From assembly GCA_947467435.1 (NCBI GenBank), contig CANIIA010000014.1:1-45858 (forward strand): a stretch of DNA of 45,858 nt. Direction: 5' to 3'. Positions 1-6,874 of this stretch are shown here, in pieces. Each line of letters begins with the position of its first letter. The first letter of the stretch is position 1. A model generated the notes under the pieces. It had not been told where the DNA came from and did no database searches. It worked only from the letters and a program-made list of their open reading frames with translations. Source of the DNA: Betaproteobacteria bacterium. Lineage in GTDB: Bacteria > Pseudomonadota > Gammaproteobacteria > Burkholderiales > SG8-39. Made by a program: the position numbers and the translations under genes.

Positions 1-1249
1 GATAAAACACCGCCAAGAATCGACGCACCACCAAGTCATATAACTTTTGTTCGACTTCGTTGAGTGATTTTGGTGCTTGCAGCGTTGGGATAATGGCAAA
101 GTGATCTGAGATCTTGCTGTTATCAAAAATACGTTTGTTTGGTTTCACCCAACCGGCTTTGAGCACTTGACTTGCATAGGTGGTGTAGCCACCTTCTCGC
201 AACATTTCCATGGTTTGTTTGACCGTAGAGACATAGTCTTCGGGCAAAGCGCGTGCGTCAGTGCGGGGATAAGTCAACACCTTATGGCGCTCGTAAAGTG
301 CTTGTGCAATCGATAGCGTGGTTTTCGCAGAAAATCCAAATTTTCCGTTGGCCTCACGCTGCAGGCTGGTTAAGTCAAATAGTAGGGGTGAGCTTTGAGT
401 CGAGGGTTTACTTTCTTCCGTGACTCGACCGACTTGCTCTGCGCAGGCTGCACGAATCGCTTCGGCGCGCGATACATCCCAAAGACGCTCGGCTTTACGT
501 TCGGCATCGGCTTCATCTTTTTTCCAGTCAGGGTCAAACCAACGACCAGCATATTCGCCCGCTTTTGCTGTAAAGCGTGCGTGTACTTCCCAATAGTCAC
601 GGGCGACAAACGCACGAATCCGCTCTTCGCGCTCAACCAAAATGGTGAGCGTTGGGGTTTGCACACGACCGACCGTGGTCAAATAAAAGCCACCCTCTTT
701 GGAATTGAAGGCGGTCATTGCACGTGTGCCGTTAATACCAACTAACCAATCAGCCTCAGAGCGACACTTTGCTGCATCGGCAAGCGGTAGCATCTCCGGG
801 TCTTCGCGCAAGCGGTCAAAGCCATCGCGGATCGCAGTCTGCGTCATTGATTGCAGCCACAGTCGTTGCGCTGGTTTTTTTGTTTTGGCGTGCTGTGTGA
901 TATAGCGGAAAATCAACTCGCCTTCGCGTCCCGCATCACAGGCGTTGATCAAACTGTCGACATCTTTACGCTTCATCAACTTGAGCAGCACGTTTAAACG
1001 TGGCTCGGATTTTTCGATGGGGCGAAGTTCAAAGTGTGGAGGAATGACCGGAAGGCGCGCAAACGACCACTTGCCTTTCTTGACGTCGAATTCCTCCGGC
1101 AACGAAAGCTCGAGTAAATGGCCAACCGCTGATGAAAGCACGTAATCATCGCTTTCAAAGAAATCGCCATGTTTGGTGAATCCGCCCAAAGCCCGCGCAA
1201 TGTCGTTAGCAACAGAAGGCTTCTCGGCAATGATCAGTTTTTTGCTCAC
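1..1249 (-). CDS. topB: DNA topoisomerase III (type IA), 3' part cut by window edge
   Basis: Type IA topoisomerase, which relaxes and decatenates DNA through a transient 5'-phosphotyrosine link. The gene reads leftward and runs off the window, leaving about 416 N-terminal residues. The N-terminus (SKKLIIAEKPSVANDIA) is the Toprim nucleotide-binding strand, followed by DDYVLSSAVGHLLEL and by the acidic Toprim segment in NACDAGREGEL. The active-site tyrosine is in LTYPRTDARALPEDY; by codon count it is Tyr327, close to the position in E. coli TopB. The start is GTG at 1249, because an in-frame TGA lies eight codons upstream. The next gene upstream, smg, ends 107 bases away. Many relatives are labelled topA, but the TYPRTD and N-terminal motifs fit topoisomerase III better. 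The C-terminus cannot be judged. Confidence 0.9.
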   Translation of the reverse strand, partial: MSKKLIIAEKPSVANDIARALGGFTKHGDFFESDDYVLSSAVGHLLELSLPEEFDVKKGKWSFARLPVIPPHFELRPIEKSEPRLNVLLKLMKRKDVDSLINACDAGREGELIFRYITQHAKTKKPAQRLWLQSMTQTAIRDGFDRLREDPEMLPLADAAKCRSEADWLVGINGTRAMTAFNSKEGGFYLTTVGRVQTPTLTILVEREERIRAFVARDYWEVHARFTAKAGEYAGRWFDPDWKKDEADAERKAERLWDVSRAEAIRAACAEQVGRVTEESKPSTQSSPLLFDLTSLQREANGKFGFSAKTTLSIAQALYERHKVLTYPRTDARALPEDYVSTVKQTMEMLREGGYTTYASQVLKAGWVKPNKRIFDNSKISDHFAIIPTLQAPKSLNEVEQKLYDLVVRRFLAVFY

Positions 1250-1356
1250 GCTGGATTTCGTTCCGGACCGTCAAAGGGGGGCGATGATAAGCGCAACTGC
1301 AAGCTGCTGACAACCAAGACCGATGTCATACCGGTGGTTTCGCAAAGCAACAGCGC

Positions 1357-1815
1357 TTAGTTAGGCAGGCGATCTTCGTGTTCGGAAAGCAACTCTTCGG
1401 CGAGCAATTGGTTGGCTGGGGTGTCCCGATTCCAAAGCACCATGAGCACGATAATCTTGAGTTGTTCTAGGGAAAGCATCTGCGCGTTGGTAGCCATGGC
1501 GCGGTCAATGATTACTTCGCGCAGACTTGCGTCGATGATGCCAATATGCTCTAGATGCATAATAAAACCACGACAAGCAGGCTCGAGCTTGTCACATTCG
1601 CGTTCTGCAAAGTGTCGAACAGCGAGGGATTTTTCGGGCTGTTTCAGGATCATGCGCTGTGGAATACGCGCCATGCCATCGAGCCAAGCCAAGGCTTCGC
1701 TGATTTCGGAATCATCAAAACCAGCGGCCGACAGTTTTTTCACCACACGCGCGCTGTCTTGTGAAAGATCGGCGTGATGGCAGTTTTCGTACAAGTAGGC
1801 AAGGATATCGAACAT
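1357..1815 (-). CDS. smg: Smg / DUF494 family protein
   Basis: A 152-residue protein of the Smg (DUF494) family, recognised by its start MFDILAYLYENC and the following helical segment with AAGFDDSEISEALAWLDGM. It is acidic and predicted mostly helical, with no signal peptide or membrane segment. The family has no firmly established biochemical role; it is named for its position near dprA (also called smf) and topoisomerase genes in proteobacteria, which is the arrangement here. The gene starts with ATG 38 bases after the dprA stop and probably shares its transcript. The family assignment is strong; I assign no function. Confidence 0.88.
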   Translation of the reverse strand: MFDILAYLYENCHHADLSQDSARVVKKLSAAGFDDSEISEALAWLDGMARIPQRMILKQPEKSLAVRHFAERECDKLEPACRGFIMHLEHIGIIDASLREVIIDRAMATNAQMLSLEQLKIIVLMVLWNRDTPANQLLAEELLSEHEDRLPN

Positions 1816-1853
1816 CGGCTTTTTCTCGGTCTACTCGATCAACTTAAAACAAT

Positions 1854-2966
1854 TCAGGATAATCGTTGCACACGTCCGCCGGGAAGCATGGTGACTTTTC
1901 CGTCAAGCTCAAGCTGTAACAATACAGCACTCAATGTTTCCGCGCTGTGGCCGGTACGCAAACACAACGTATCTATGTCCATTGGAGCGTAACCCAGATG
2001 CGCTAACAATGCTGCATCCTCGGGTGTAATGATTGGATTTTGTTTCGCTGTGTTGCTAGAGGTTGGTGTTGTAGCCAATGCAGACCAGACACCGAGCTCG
2101 CTCAGCACATCTTCCATCCGATCAACGAGTTTGGCGCCTTGTTTGATGAGTGCGTGGCAGCCGCGCGATAACGGCGAATGGATTGACCCTGGTAAGGCAA
2201 ACACCTCTCGGCCTTGTTCCGTGGCGTACCGTGCCGTAATGAGCGAACCACTGTTAAGCGCGGCTTCAACAACAAAACAACCGCGCGACAAACCACTAAT
2301 TAACCGATTTCGACGTGGGAAATGATGGGTCAATGGTGGCGCGCCTAAAGGGTATTCACTTAACAACAGCCCTTCGCTGGCAATTTTTTCAAAAAGCGAA
2401 GCGTTACGGGCAGGATAAATTTGATCAATACCTGTCCCAAGAACCGCGATGGTTTTGGCTTGACCAAGTAAGGCGCCTTCGTGCGCGGCGGTATCAATCC
2501 CTAAAGCAAGCCCGCTAACAATGGTGAGTCCGCCATCACTCAAAGCGTGCGCGAAAGCGCGTGCATCGCGTAACCCTTGCGCGGTGGCATGGCGACTGCC
2601 CACCATCGCCAATGTCGGTTGACTCAGCAAGTCGAGACGACCGCGGGCAAAGATAAGGGTGGGTGGATCGTCGGTTTGTAATAACAGCGCCGGATAGGAC
2701 GCATCGGCCAAGGTCAGTAAATGGCAGTCAGGTTTTGCGAGCCAGGCCAAGGTGGGTTCAAATGCGCCCGTCCCGGCTTGACTTGCCTGGCGCACCGCCC
2801 GAGCGAGCTCTGTGCCAATGACCTGCGCCAATGCACGTTCAGGTTGTGCCAAAACTTGTGCAGGCAAACCAAATGCGCTGAAGAGTTTTCTCAGCGCTGC
2901 CCCGCCTAAGCCCTGGACATTGGTCAGGCAAAGCCAAGACAGTCGCTCAGTATCTGGTGGGTTCAA
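1854..2966 (-). CDS. dprA: DNA-processing protein DprA
   Basis: DprA (Smf) binds incoming single-stranded DNA during transformation and loads RecA. The 370-residue protein has the usual order: an N-terminal helical SAM-like region (LTNVQGLGGAALRKLF), then the Rossmann-like core. The core includes VGSRHATAQG, TIVSGLALGIDTAAHEGAL, AVLGTGIDQIYPARN, HFPRRNRLISGLS and the ALNSGSLITARYA strand. A winged-helix-like C-terminal segment follows from about residue 305. The start is taken as TTG at 2966: an in-frame TGA lies about 16 codons upstream and no ATG is available near the conserved N-terminus. It is the first gene of a leftward dprA-smg-topB group. As I remember Burkholderiales gene order, a LysM-domain gene usually sits just upstream; none is present here. 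Confidence 0.93.
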   Translation of the reverse strand: MNPPDTERLSWLCLTNVQGLGGAALRKLFSAFGLPAQVLAQPERALAQVIGTELARAVRQASQAGTGAFEPTLAWLAKPDCHLLTLADASYPALLLQTDDPPTLIFARGRLDLLSQPTLAMVGSRHATAQGLRDARAFAHALSDGGLTIVSGLALGIDTAAHEGALLGQAKTIAVLGTGIDQIYPARNASLFEKIASEGLLLSEYPLGAPPLTHHFPRRNRLISGLSRGCFVVEAALNSGSLITARYATEQGREVFALPGSIHSPLSRGCHALIKQGAKLVDRMEDVLSELGVWSALATTPTSSNTAKQNPIITPEDAALLAHLGYAPMDIDTLCLRTGHSAETLSAVLLQLELDGKVTMLPGGRVQRLS

Positions 2967-3027
2967 TCCGAAAGACTCAACGAATAATGACGTCGAAAAT
3001 TGGGTGTTGATTTCTGCTCAGGGACAG

Positions 3028-3204
3028 ATGGAACATTGCGAGAAGGGGTATGAAAATACGAGTGATGTGATAAACTTTGGTACGACTCGGCGTAAATTTC
3101 GAGCACACTTAGCGGGCATACGTAGCGAGCAGATTTGGCGAGCGCAAAGTACGCGCCAAAGTACGCGCCAAAGTATAAGGGTGCGAAGCTCTTTGAAACG
3201 GTAG
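3028..3204 (+). CDS. Doubtful small arginine-rich ORF, 58 residues
   Basis: The ATG at 3028 is preceded by an AGGGA-like sequence a few bases upstream, and the frame runs 58 codons to TAG at 3202-3204. The product is very basic towards its C-terminus (TTRRKFRAHLAGIRSEQIWR, then STRQ-type repeats). The 12-base tandem repeat is in phase with the frame and gives a four-residue period. I do not recognise the sequence. It may be a real small protein, the remnant of a longer gene, or chance. Nothing in the flanking genes supports a role. Confidence 0.2.
   Translation: MEHCEKGYENTSDVINFGTTRRKFRAHLAGIRSEQIWRAQSTRQSTRQSIRVRSSLKR
3142..3176. repeat. 12-base tandem repeat, about 2.9 copies
   Basis: Three consecutive units read gcgcaaagtac, gcgccaaagtac and gcgccaaagtat, in the dprA-def spacer. 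The first unit is one base short and the last differs only in its final base, so the array looks recent or slippage-prone. The period of 12 keeps any reading frame open across it. Confidence 0.9.
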
Positions 3205-3273
3205 CGCCATTGTTCCTGACACAACGTGAAGTGCATCGCCAAGAACCCGTCGTCTTCACCTGAAATTGGTCTT

Positions 3274-3305
3274 CGTTATCCCCGAGACTTGAAATCAAGA
3301 TAACG
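3274..3305. other. Inverted repeat able to form a bulged hairpin
   Basis: The outer arms CGTTAT (3274-3279) and ATAACG (3300-3305) enclose an inner stem CTTG/CAAG with loop AAAT at 3288-3299, leaving about eight unpaired bases on the 5' side. There is no T-run on either side, so it is not an intrinsic terminator. It lies about 110 bases upstream of def. It could be a leader structure or operator, or it could be chance. Confidence 0.3.
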
Positions 3306-3416
3306 CGCTGCAATGTAGCACAGGGTGACTGCTATTTTCTTTAGTGCCTAATGACGTTTACGGCCTCACACGGTGTTTAACACGGAATTTTTTACAGTAC
3401 GGACTGTCTTTCGATC

Positions 3417-3920
3417 ATGGCGATACTGAACATACTTCGATATCCAGATGCGCGACTCAATAAGCTTGCAGCACCAGTCACGGTGTTCGATGCGAGCCTG
3501 AAGCAGCTTGTCCAAGACATGACCGAAACGATGTATGCCGCGCCAGGTGTTGGTTTGGCCGCAACGCAAGTGGATGTACATAAGCAAGTGATTGTCGTCG
3601 ATGTATCAGACCGTAGAGATTCGCTGATTACGCTAGTCAATCCTCAAATTGTCGATGCACACGGTGATTCCGATATTGAAGAAGGTTGCCTTTCGGTACC
3701 GGGGATATACGACACGGTGCCCCGTGCAGAACGCGTGAAGGTGCGCGCTTATGATGTCAACGGAAAGTTATTTACGTTGGAAGCGCAAGGCTTGCTGGCG
3801 GTTTGTATCCAACACGAGATGGATCACCTGCAAGGAAAAGTTTTTGTTGAGTATCTTTCCCAGCTCAAGCAAACCCGTGTGCGTGCGCGGCTGGCAAAAC
3901 AGTTGCGCAAAAGCGCTTAA
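3417..3920 (+). CDS. def: Peptide deformylase
   Basis: Removes the N-formyl group from the initiator methionine of nascent proteins in the cytosol. All three signature motifs of this metalloenzyme are present in the 167-residue protein: GVGLAATQ at residues 44-51, EEGCLSVPG with metal ligand Cys91, and [10 protein letters not shown] with ligands His133 and His137 and catalytic Glu134. Length is typical. The ATG at 3417 gives the usual start, with the ILRYPDARL segment right behind it; the ribosome-binding site is weak. It is followed by fmt after 34 bases, so the enzymes that add and remove formyl groups are coupled. A short hairpin with a T-rich tail lies between them. Confidence 0.97.
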   Translation: MAILNILRYPDARLNKLAAPVTVFDASLKQLVQDMTETMYAAPGVGLAATQVDVHKQVIVVDVSDRRDSLITLVNPQIVDAHGDSDIEEGCLSVPGIYDTVPRAERVKVRAYDVNGKLFTLEAQGLLAVCIQHEMDHLQGKVFVEYLSQLKQTRVRARLAKQLRKSA

Positions 3921-3927
3921 ACACCAC

Positions 3928-3954
3928 GCCGCAAAGGCGGCTTAATTTAATTTC
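3928..3954 (+). terminator. Weak hairpin plus T-rich tail between def and fmt
   Basis: GCCGC (3928-3932), loop AAAG and GCGGC (3937-3941) form a five-base-pair GC stem directly followed by TTAATTTAATTT, which ends at the fmt ATG. The stem is short and the tail is interrupted by A residues, so it would at most terminate partly. It could instead act on fmt translation. Confidence 0.35.
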
Positions 3955-4881
3955 ATGCGCATTGCATTCGCTGGTACGCCAGAATTTGCTGCATTGGCTT
4001 TAGATGCTCTAGTGCAAGCGGGGCATCAGGTTGCGCTTGTGCTCACGCAACCTGATCGGCCTGCAGGTCGTGGTTTAAAAATGACCGCAAGTGCCGTTAA
4101 GCAACGCGCGCTCAGCTATGGTTTTCCAATTGCGCAACCAGAAGCCCTAAACACGCCTGAGCAACTTGCACCCCTGGTTGCTGCACAACCCGAGCTGTTG
4201 GTTGTTGCAGCCTATGGCTTAATTTTGCCGCAACCCGCATTAGCGATTGCACCGCTTGGCAACATCAACATTCACGCATCTTATTTGCCGCGATGGCGTG
4301 GAGCTGCGCCAGTGCAGCGTGCGATTCTCGCGGGGGATGAACAAACCGGTGTGACACTCATGCTCATGGATACCGGCTTGGATACTGGCCCGATCCTGCG
4401 CGTCGAAGCAGAAACCATTCATCACATCGACACCACCGCAAGCTTGCAGGACCGCTTAGCAAGACGCGGATCACGCATGTTAGTGAGCTTATTAGCACAA
4501 CAAGCCTTCCCGGTACCCACACCACAGCCGACCAATGGCGTTAGCTATGCCGCAAAAATACAAAAATACGAAGCGCGATTAGATTGGAGAAAAACGGCGA
4601 ATCAACTCGATCGTACAGTGCGTGCGTTTAATCCTGCACCCGGCGCGAATTTTTTGATGGATGGACAGGCCATCAAGGTGTGGCAGGCACAAACGATGAA
4701 AGCGCGCGGTATACCGGGTACTGTACTTGCGGTAACACGTGACTACATCAGTGTGGCATGTGGTGAAGATGCGTTACAAATAAAACAACTGCAACGCCCT
4801 GGCGCACGTCGGCAAATGATCACCGAATTTATCGCCGCGCATCCGATTGAGGTTGGACGCGTGCTGCCATTTCCGGAGTGA
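3955..4881 (+). CDS. fmt: Methionyl-tRNA formyltransferase
   Basis: Transfers a formyl group from 10-formyltetrahydrofolate to the amino group of Met-tRNAfMet. The 308-residue protein starts MRIAFAGTPEFA and has the formyltransferase core motifs SYLPRWRGAAPVQRAI, with the conserved region for folate binding and catalysis, and LMDTGLDTGPIL. A C-terminal OB-like domain follows from about residue 205 (RTVRAFNPAPGA). Length fits the family. Its stop overlaps the GTG start of rsmB by four bases, so translation is likely coupled. It forms a def-fmt-rsmB-DUF4390-ntrY-ntrX run on the plus strand. Confidence 0.97.
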   Translation: MRIAFAGTPEFAALALDALVQAGHQVALVLTQPDRPAGRGLKMTASAVKQRALSYGFPIAQPEALNTPEQLAPLVAAQPELLVVAAYGLILPQPALAIAPLGNINIHASYLPRWRGAAPVQRAILAGDEQTGVTLMLMDTGLDTGPILRVEAETIHHIDTTASLQDRLARRGSRMLVSLLAQQAFPVPTPQPTNGVSYAAKIQKYEARLDWRKTANQLDRTVRAFNPAPGANFLMDGQAIKVWQAQTMKARGIPGTVLAVTRDYISVACGEDALQIKQLQRPGARRQMITEFIAAHPIEVGRVLPFPE

Positions 4882-6170
4882 GTTTGTCACTTGATGCACC
4901 GCAAACGCTAGCCGCAGGAACCACCCTGGCACGTACGCTGGCCACGTCCGCAAAAATGATTGCGCAAGTGATTCAAGGTGCCAGTCTAGCGAACACCGAA
5001 ATAACACTCGACGGTGCGGTGCGCGATACCGTGTATGGCACCTTACGCGCTTACGGCGTGATCCCAGCGCTCTTCGACCATCTTTCGACACGCCCAAATA
5101 CACACATATTGATTCGTGCGTTGATCTACGCTGCGCTATACGCGCTGCAATCAGAGCGACATGCAAAATACACCGTCGTAGATCAAGCTGTACGCGCTTG
5201 TACCTTATTACGCCAACCAGCCGCAGGCGGATTTGTGAATGCCATCTTGCGTACGTATTTACGACAACAAAACACCCCAAGTAAGCAACCAACACCAAAC
5301 GCACAGGTCGCGGCACAGCATCCGCAATGGTGGATTGAACTTCTGCGCGCAAGCTATCCCACCCAAGCGAGCAGCATACTGCGCACAGGTAATGCACCAG
5401 GTCCGATGGATGTGCGAATTAATACCCGTCTAATTTCACGTGCAGCGTGGTTAAACCAAGCAGCACAACAGGGCGTTACAGCACTACCGGTGGGCGAGTG
5501 CGGCGCACGCCTGCAACAGGCTGTTCCAATGCAAGCGTTACCTGGATTTGCACAAGGTGAAGTGTCGGTACAAGACGCAGGAGCACAATACGCCGCGGCG
5601 TTACTTCAGTTGCAATCAGGACAGCGCGTATTGGATGCATGTGCTGCACCGGGTGGAAAGACCGGCCATTTGCTTGAATCGGCACAGATCATACTAACGG
5701 CGCTCGATATTTCAGCAAAACGATGCGAGCGGATCGAACAAAACTTGCAGCGCTTAGGACTATCGGCACAGGTATGTGTGGGTGACGTTCTACAACCAGA
5801 CACGTGGTGGGACGGCCAAAAATTTGACCGAATTCTTGCGGACGTCCCCTGTAGCGGTTCGGGCGTGGTACGTCGACACCCTGACATCAAGTGGCTACGT
5901 CGTGCTAGCGATATCGGCGGCTTTGCGCAGCAGCAGTTACGTATACTCGAATCACTTTGGCAGATGCTCGTCCCCGGTGGTAAATTGTTATATGTCACTT
6001 GTTCTGTGTTTGAACAAGAAAACAGTCACGTCATCAAAGAATTTTTACGACGCACGCCAGCCGCTACCCCCGACCCATCGACAGGCGAATACGGACAACA
6101 GCTCATGCCCGGCCCGGATCACGACGGATTTTTTTATGCATGCCTAAATAAGCGCGACACGCAGGCATGA
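4878..6170 (+). CDS. rsmB: 16S rRNA m5C967 methyltransferase RsmB
   Basis: S-adenosylmethionine-dependent methylation of C967 in 16S rRNA. The 430-residue protein has an N-terminal NusB-like RNA-binding domain (to about residue 150) and a C-terminal Rossmann methyltransferase domain. The latter contains VLDACAAPGGKTGHLLE (motif I), the PCSGSG cysteine motif and the nucleophilic cysteine in YVTCSVFEQEN. The start is GTG at 4878 in a GTGA overlap with fmt. The stop overlaps the next ATG (ATGA at 6167-6170). The def-fmt-rsmB order is common in proteobacteria. A 207-codon ORF on the opposite strand (4774-5397) has no recognisable content. Confidence 0.96.
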   Translation: MSLSLDAPQTLAAGTTLARTLATSAKMIAQVIQGASLANTEITLDGAVRDTVYGTLRAYGVIPALFDHLSTRPNTHILIRALIYAALYALQSERHAKYTVVDQAVRACTLLRQPAAGGFVNAILRTYLRQQNTPSKQPTPNAQVAAQHPQWWIELLRASYPTQASSILRTGNAPGPMDVRINTRLISRAAWLNQAAQQGVTALPVGECGARLQQAVPMQALPGFAQGEVSVQDAGAQYAAALLQLQSGQRVLDACAAPGGKTGHLLESAQIILTALDISAKRCERIEQNLQRLGLSAQVCVGDVLQPDTWWDGQKFDRILADVPCSGSGVVRRHPDIKWLRRASDIGGFAQQQLRILESLWQMLVPGGKLLYVTCSVFEQENSHVIKEFLRRTPAATPDPSTGEYGQQLMPGPDHDGFFYACLNKRDTQA

Positions 6171-6874
6171 CCAACAGACTAGAACGTGCCGCGCAACTGT
6201 TGCTGCTCGTGCTGTTGTTTGCGTTCAGCCTGTGCGTGCCGTTATCAGCCAGCGCTGATGGCATCGATGTCCGAGAAGCGCGGCTCGAACAAAACGAAGA
6301 AGGTCTGACGCTCCAAGCGGAATTTGCGTTCGATTTCAATAGTCGGCTAGAGCAAATTGTCTCAAACGGTATTCCAGTGTATTTCGTGCTCGAGTTCGAA
6401 TTAAACCGACCGCGCTGGTACTGGTTTGATGAAAAGACCACAGTAAGACGCATGCAGACCCGACTCTCGTATCATGCGCTCACTCGGCAATACCGACTCT
6501 CGACCGGCTTGCTACAACAAAACTTTAATTCCTTATCTGAAGCATTGGCCGTATTGCGTCGTGTACGCAATTGGCCGGTGTTAGAGCGTGGCGTGAATTT
6601 GCCAGAGGGAAATTATCAAGCAGCAGTACGCTTGCGTTTAGACCTATCCTTATTGCCAAAACCATTTCAAGTCAGTGCGCTCACGACACCAGAACTACAT
6701 CTAGACTCTGACTGGAAACGCTTTAGCTACAAAGCCATCACTCAGCCTGCGGTGCCGCCGTCAATCGGAACACCACCGTCAAGCCCAGGCGCTCAACTAC
6801 CCTACGTCACGCCGGTCCTTGCGCCAGTGCAGAGCAACGCGAATGAGCGTCGTGACGAGGCGCCAGCGCGATGA
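6167..6874 (+). CDS. DUF4390 family exported protein
   Basis: A 235-residue protein with a clear N-terminal signal sequence: hydrophobic LLLLVLLFAFSLCVPLSAS, then a likely cleavage near ASADG. The mature part is mainly beta-strand-like (LTLQAEFAFDFNSRLEQIV, PVYFVLEFEL, RWYWFDEKT), matching DUF4390. The C-terminus is proline-rich and probably disordered. The family sits directly before an NtrY-type kinase in many betaproteobacteria, as here with ATGA overlaps on both sides. The context suggests a periplasmic partner or input for the kinase, but that is inference; no biochemical function is established to my knowledge. Confidence 0.85.
   Translation: MTNRLERAAQLLLLVLLFAFSLCVPLSASADGIDVREARLEQNEEGLTLQAEFAFDFNSRLEQIVSNGIPVYFVLEFELNRPRWYWFDEKTTVRRMQTRLSYHALTRQYRLSTGLLQQNFNSLSEALAVLRRVRNWPVLERGVNLPEGNYQAAVRLRLDLSLLPKPFQVSALTTPELHLDSDWKRFSYKAITQPAVPPSIGTPPSSPGAQLPYVTPVLAPVQSNANERRDEAPAR

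Larger units (their letters stand above)
2967..3416. other. 450-base spacer between dprA and def
   Basis: This divergent spacer separates leftward dprA from rightward def and must hold promoters for both, but I could not find a convincing sigma-70 pair. It contains a 12-base tandem repeat (3142-3176), a small arginine-rich ORF (3028-3204) and a hairpin-capable inverted repeat (3274-3305). No LysM motif was found in the minus-strand ORF (2963-3313) lying where a LysM gene is expected. Confidence 0.6.

Noticed and set aside
2963..3313. Minus-strand 116-codon ORF where a LysM gene might be expected
   Set aside because: No LysM motif, signal peptide or ribosome-binding site was seen; the YFGAYFGAYF run is only the tandem repeat read in another frame.
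4774..5397. 207-codon ORF on the minus strand
   Set aside because: It lies antisense to the well-supported fmt/rsmB genes, has no recognisable motif and a composition expected of a shadow frame.
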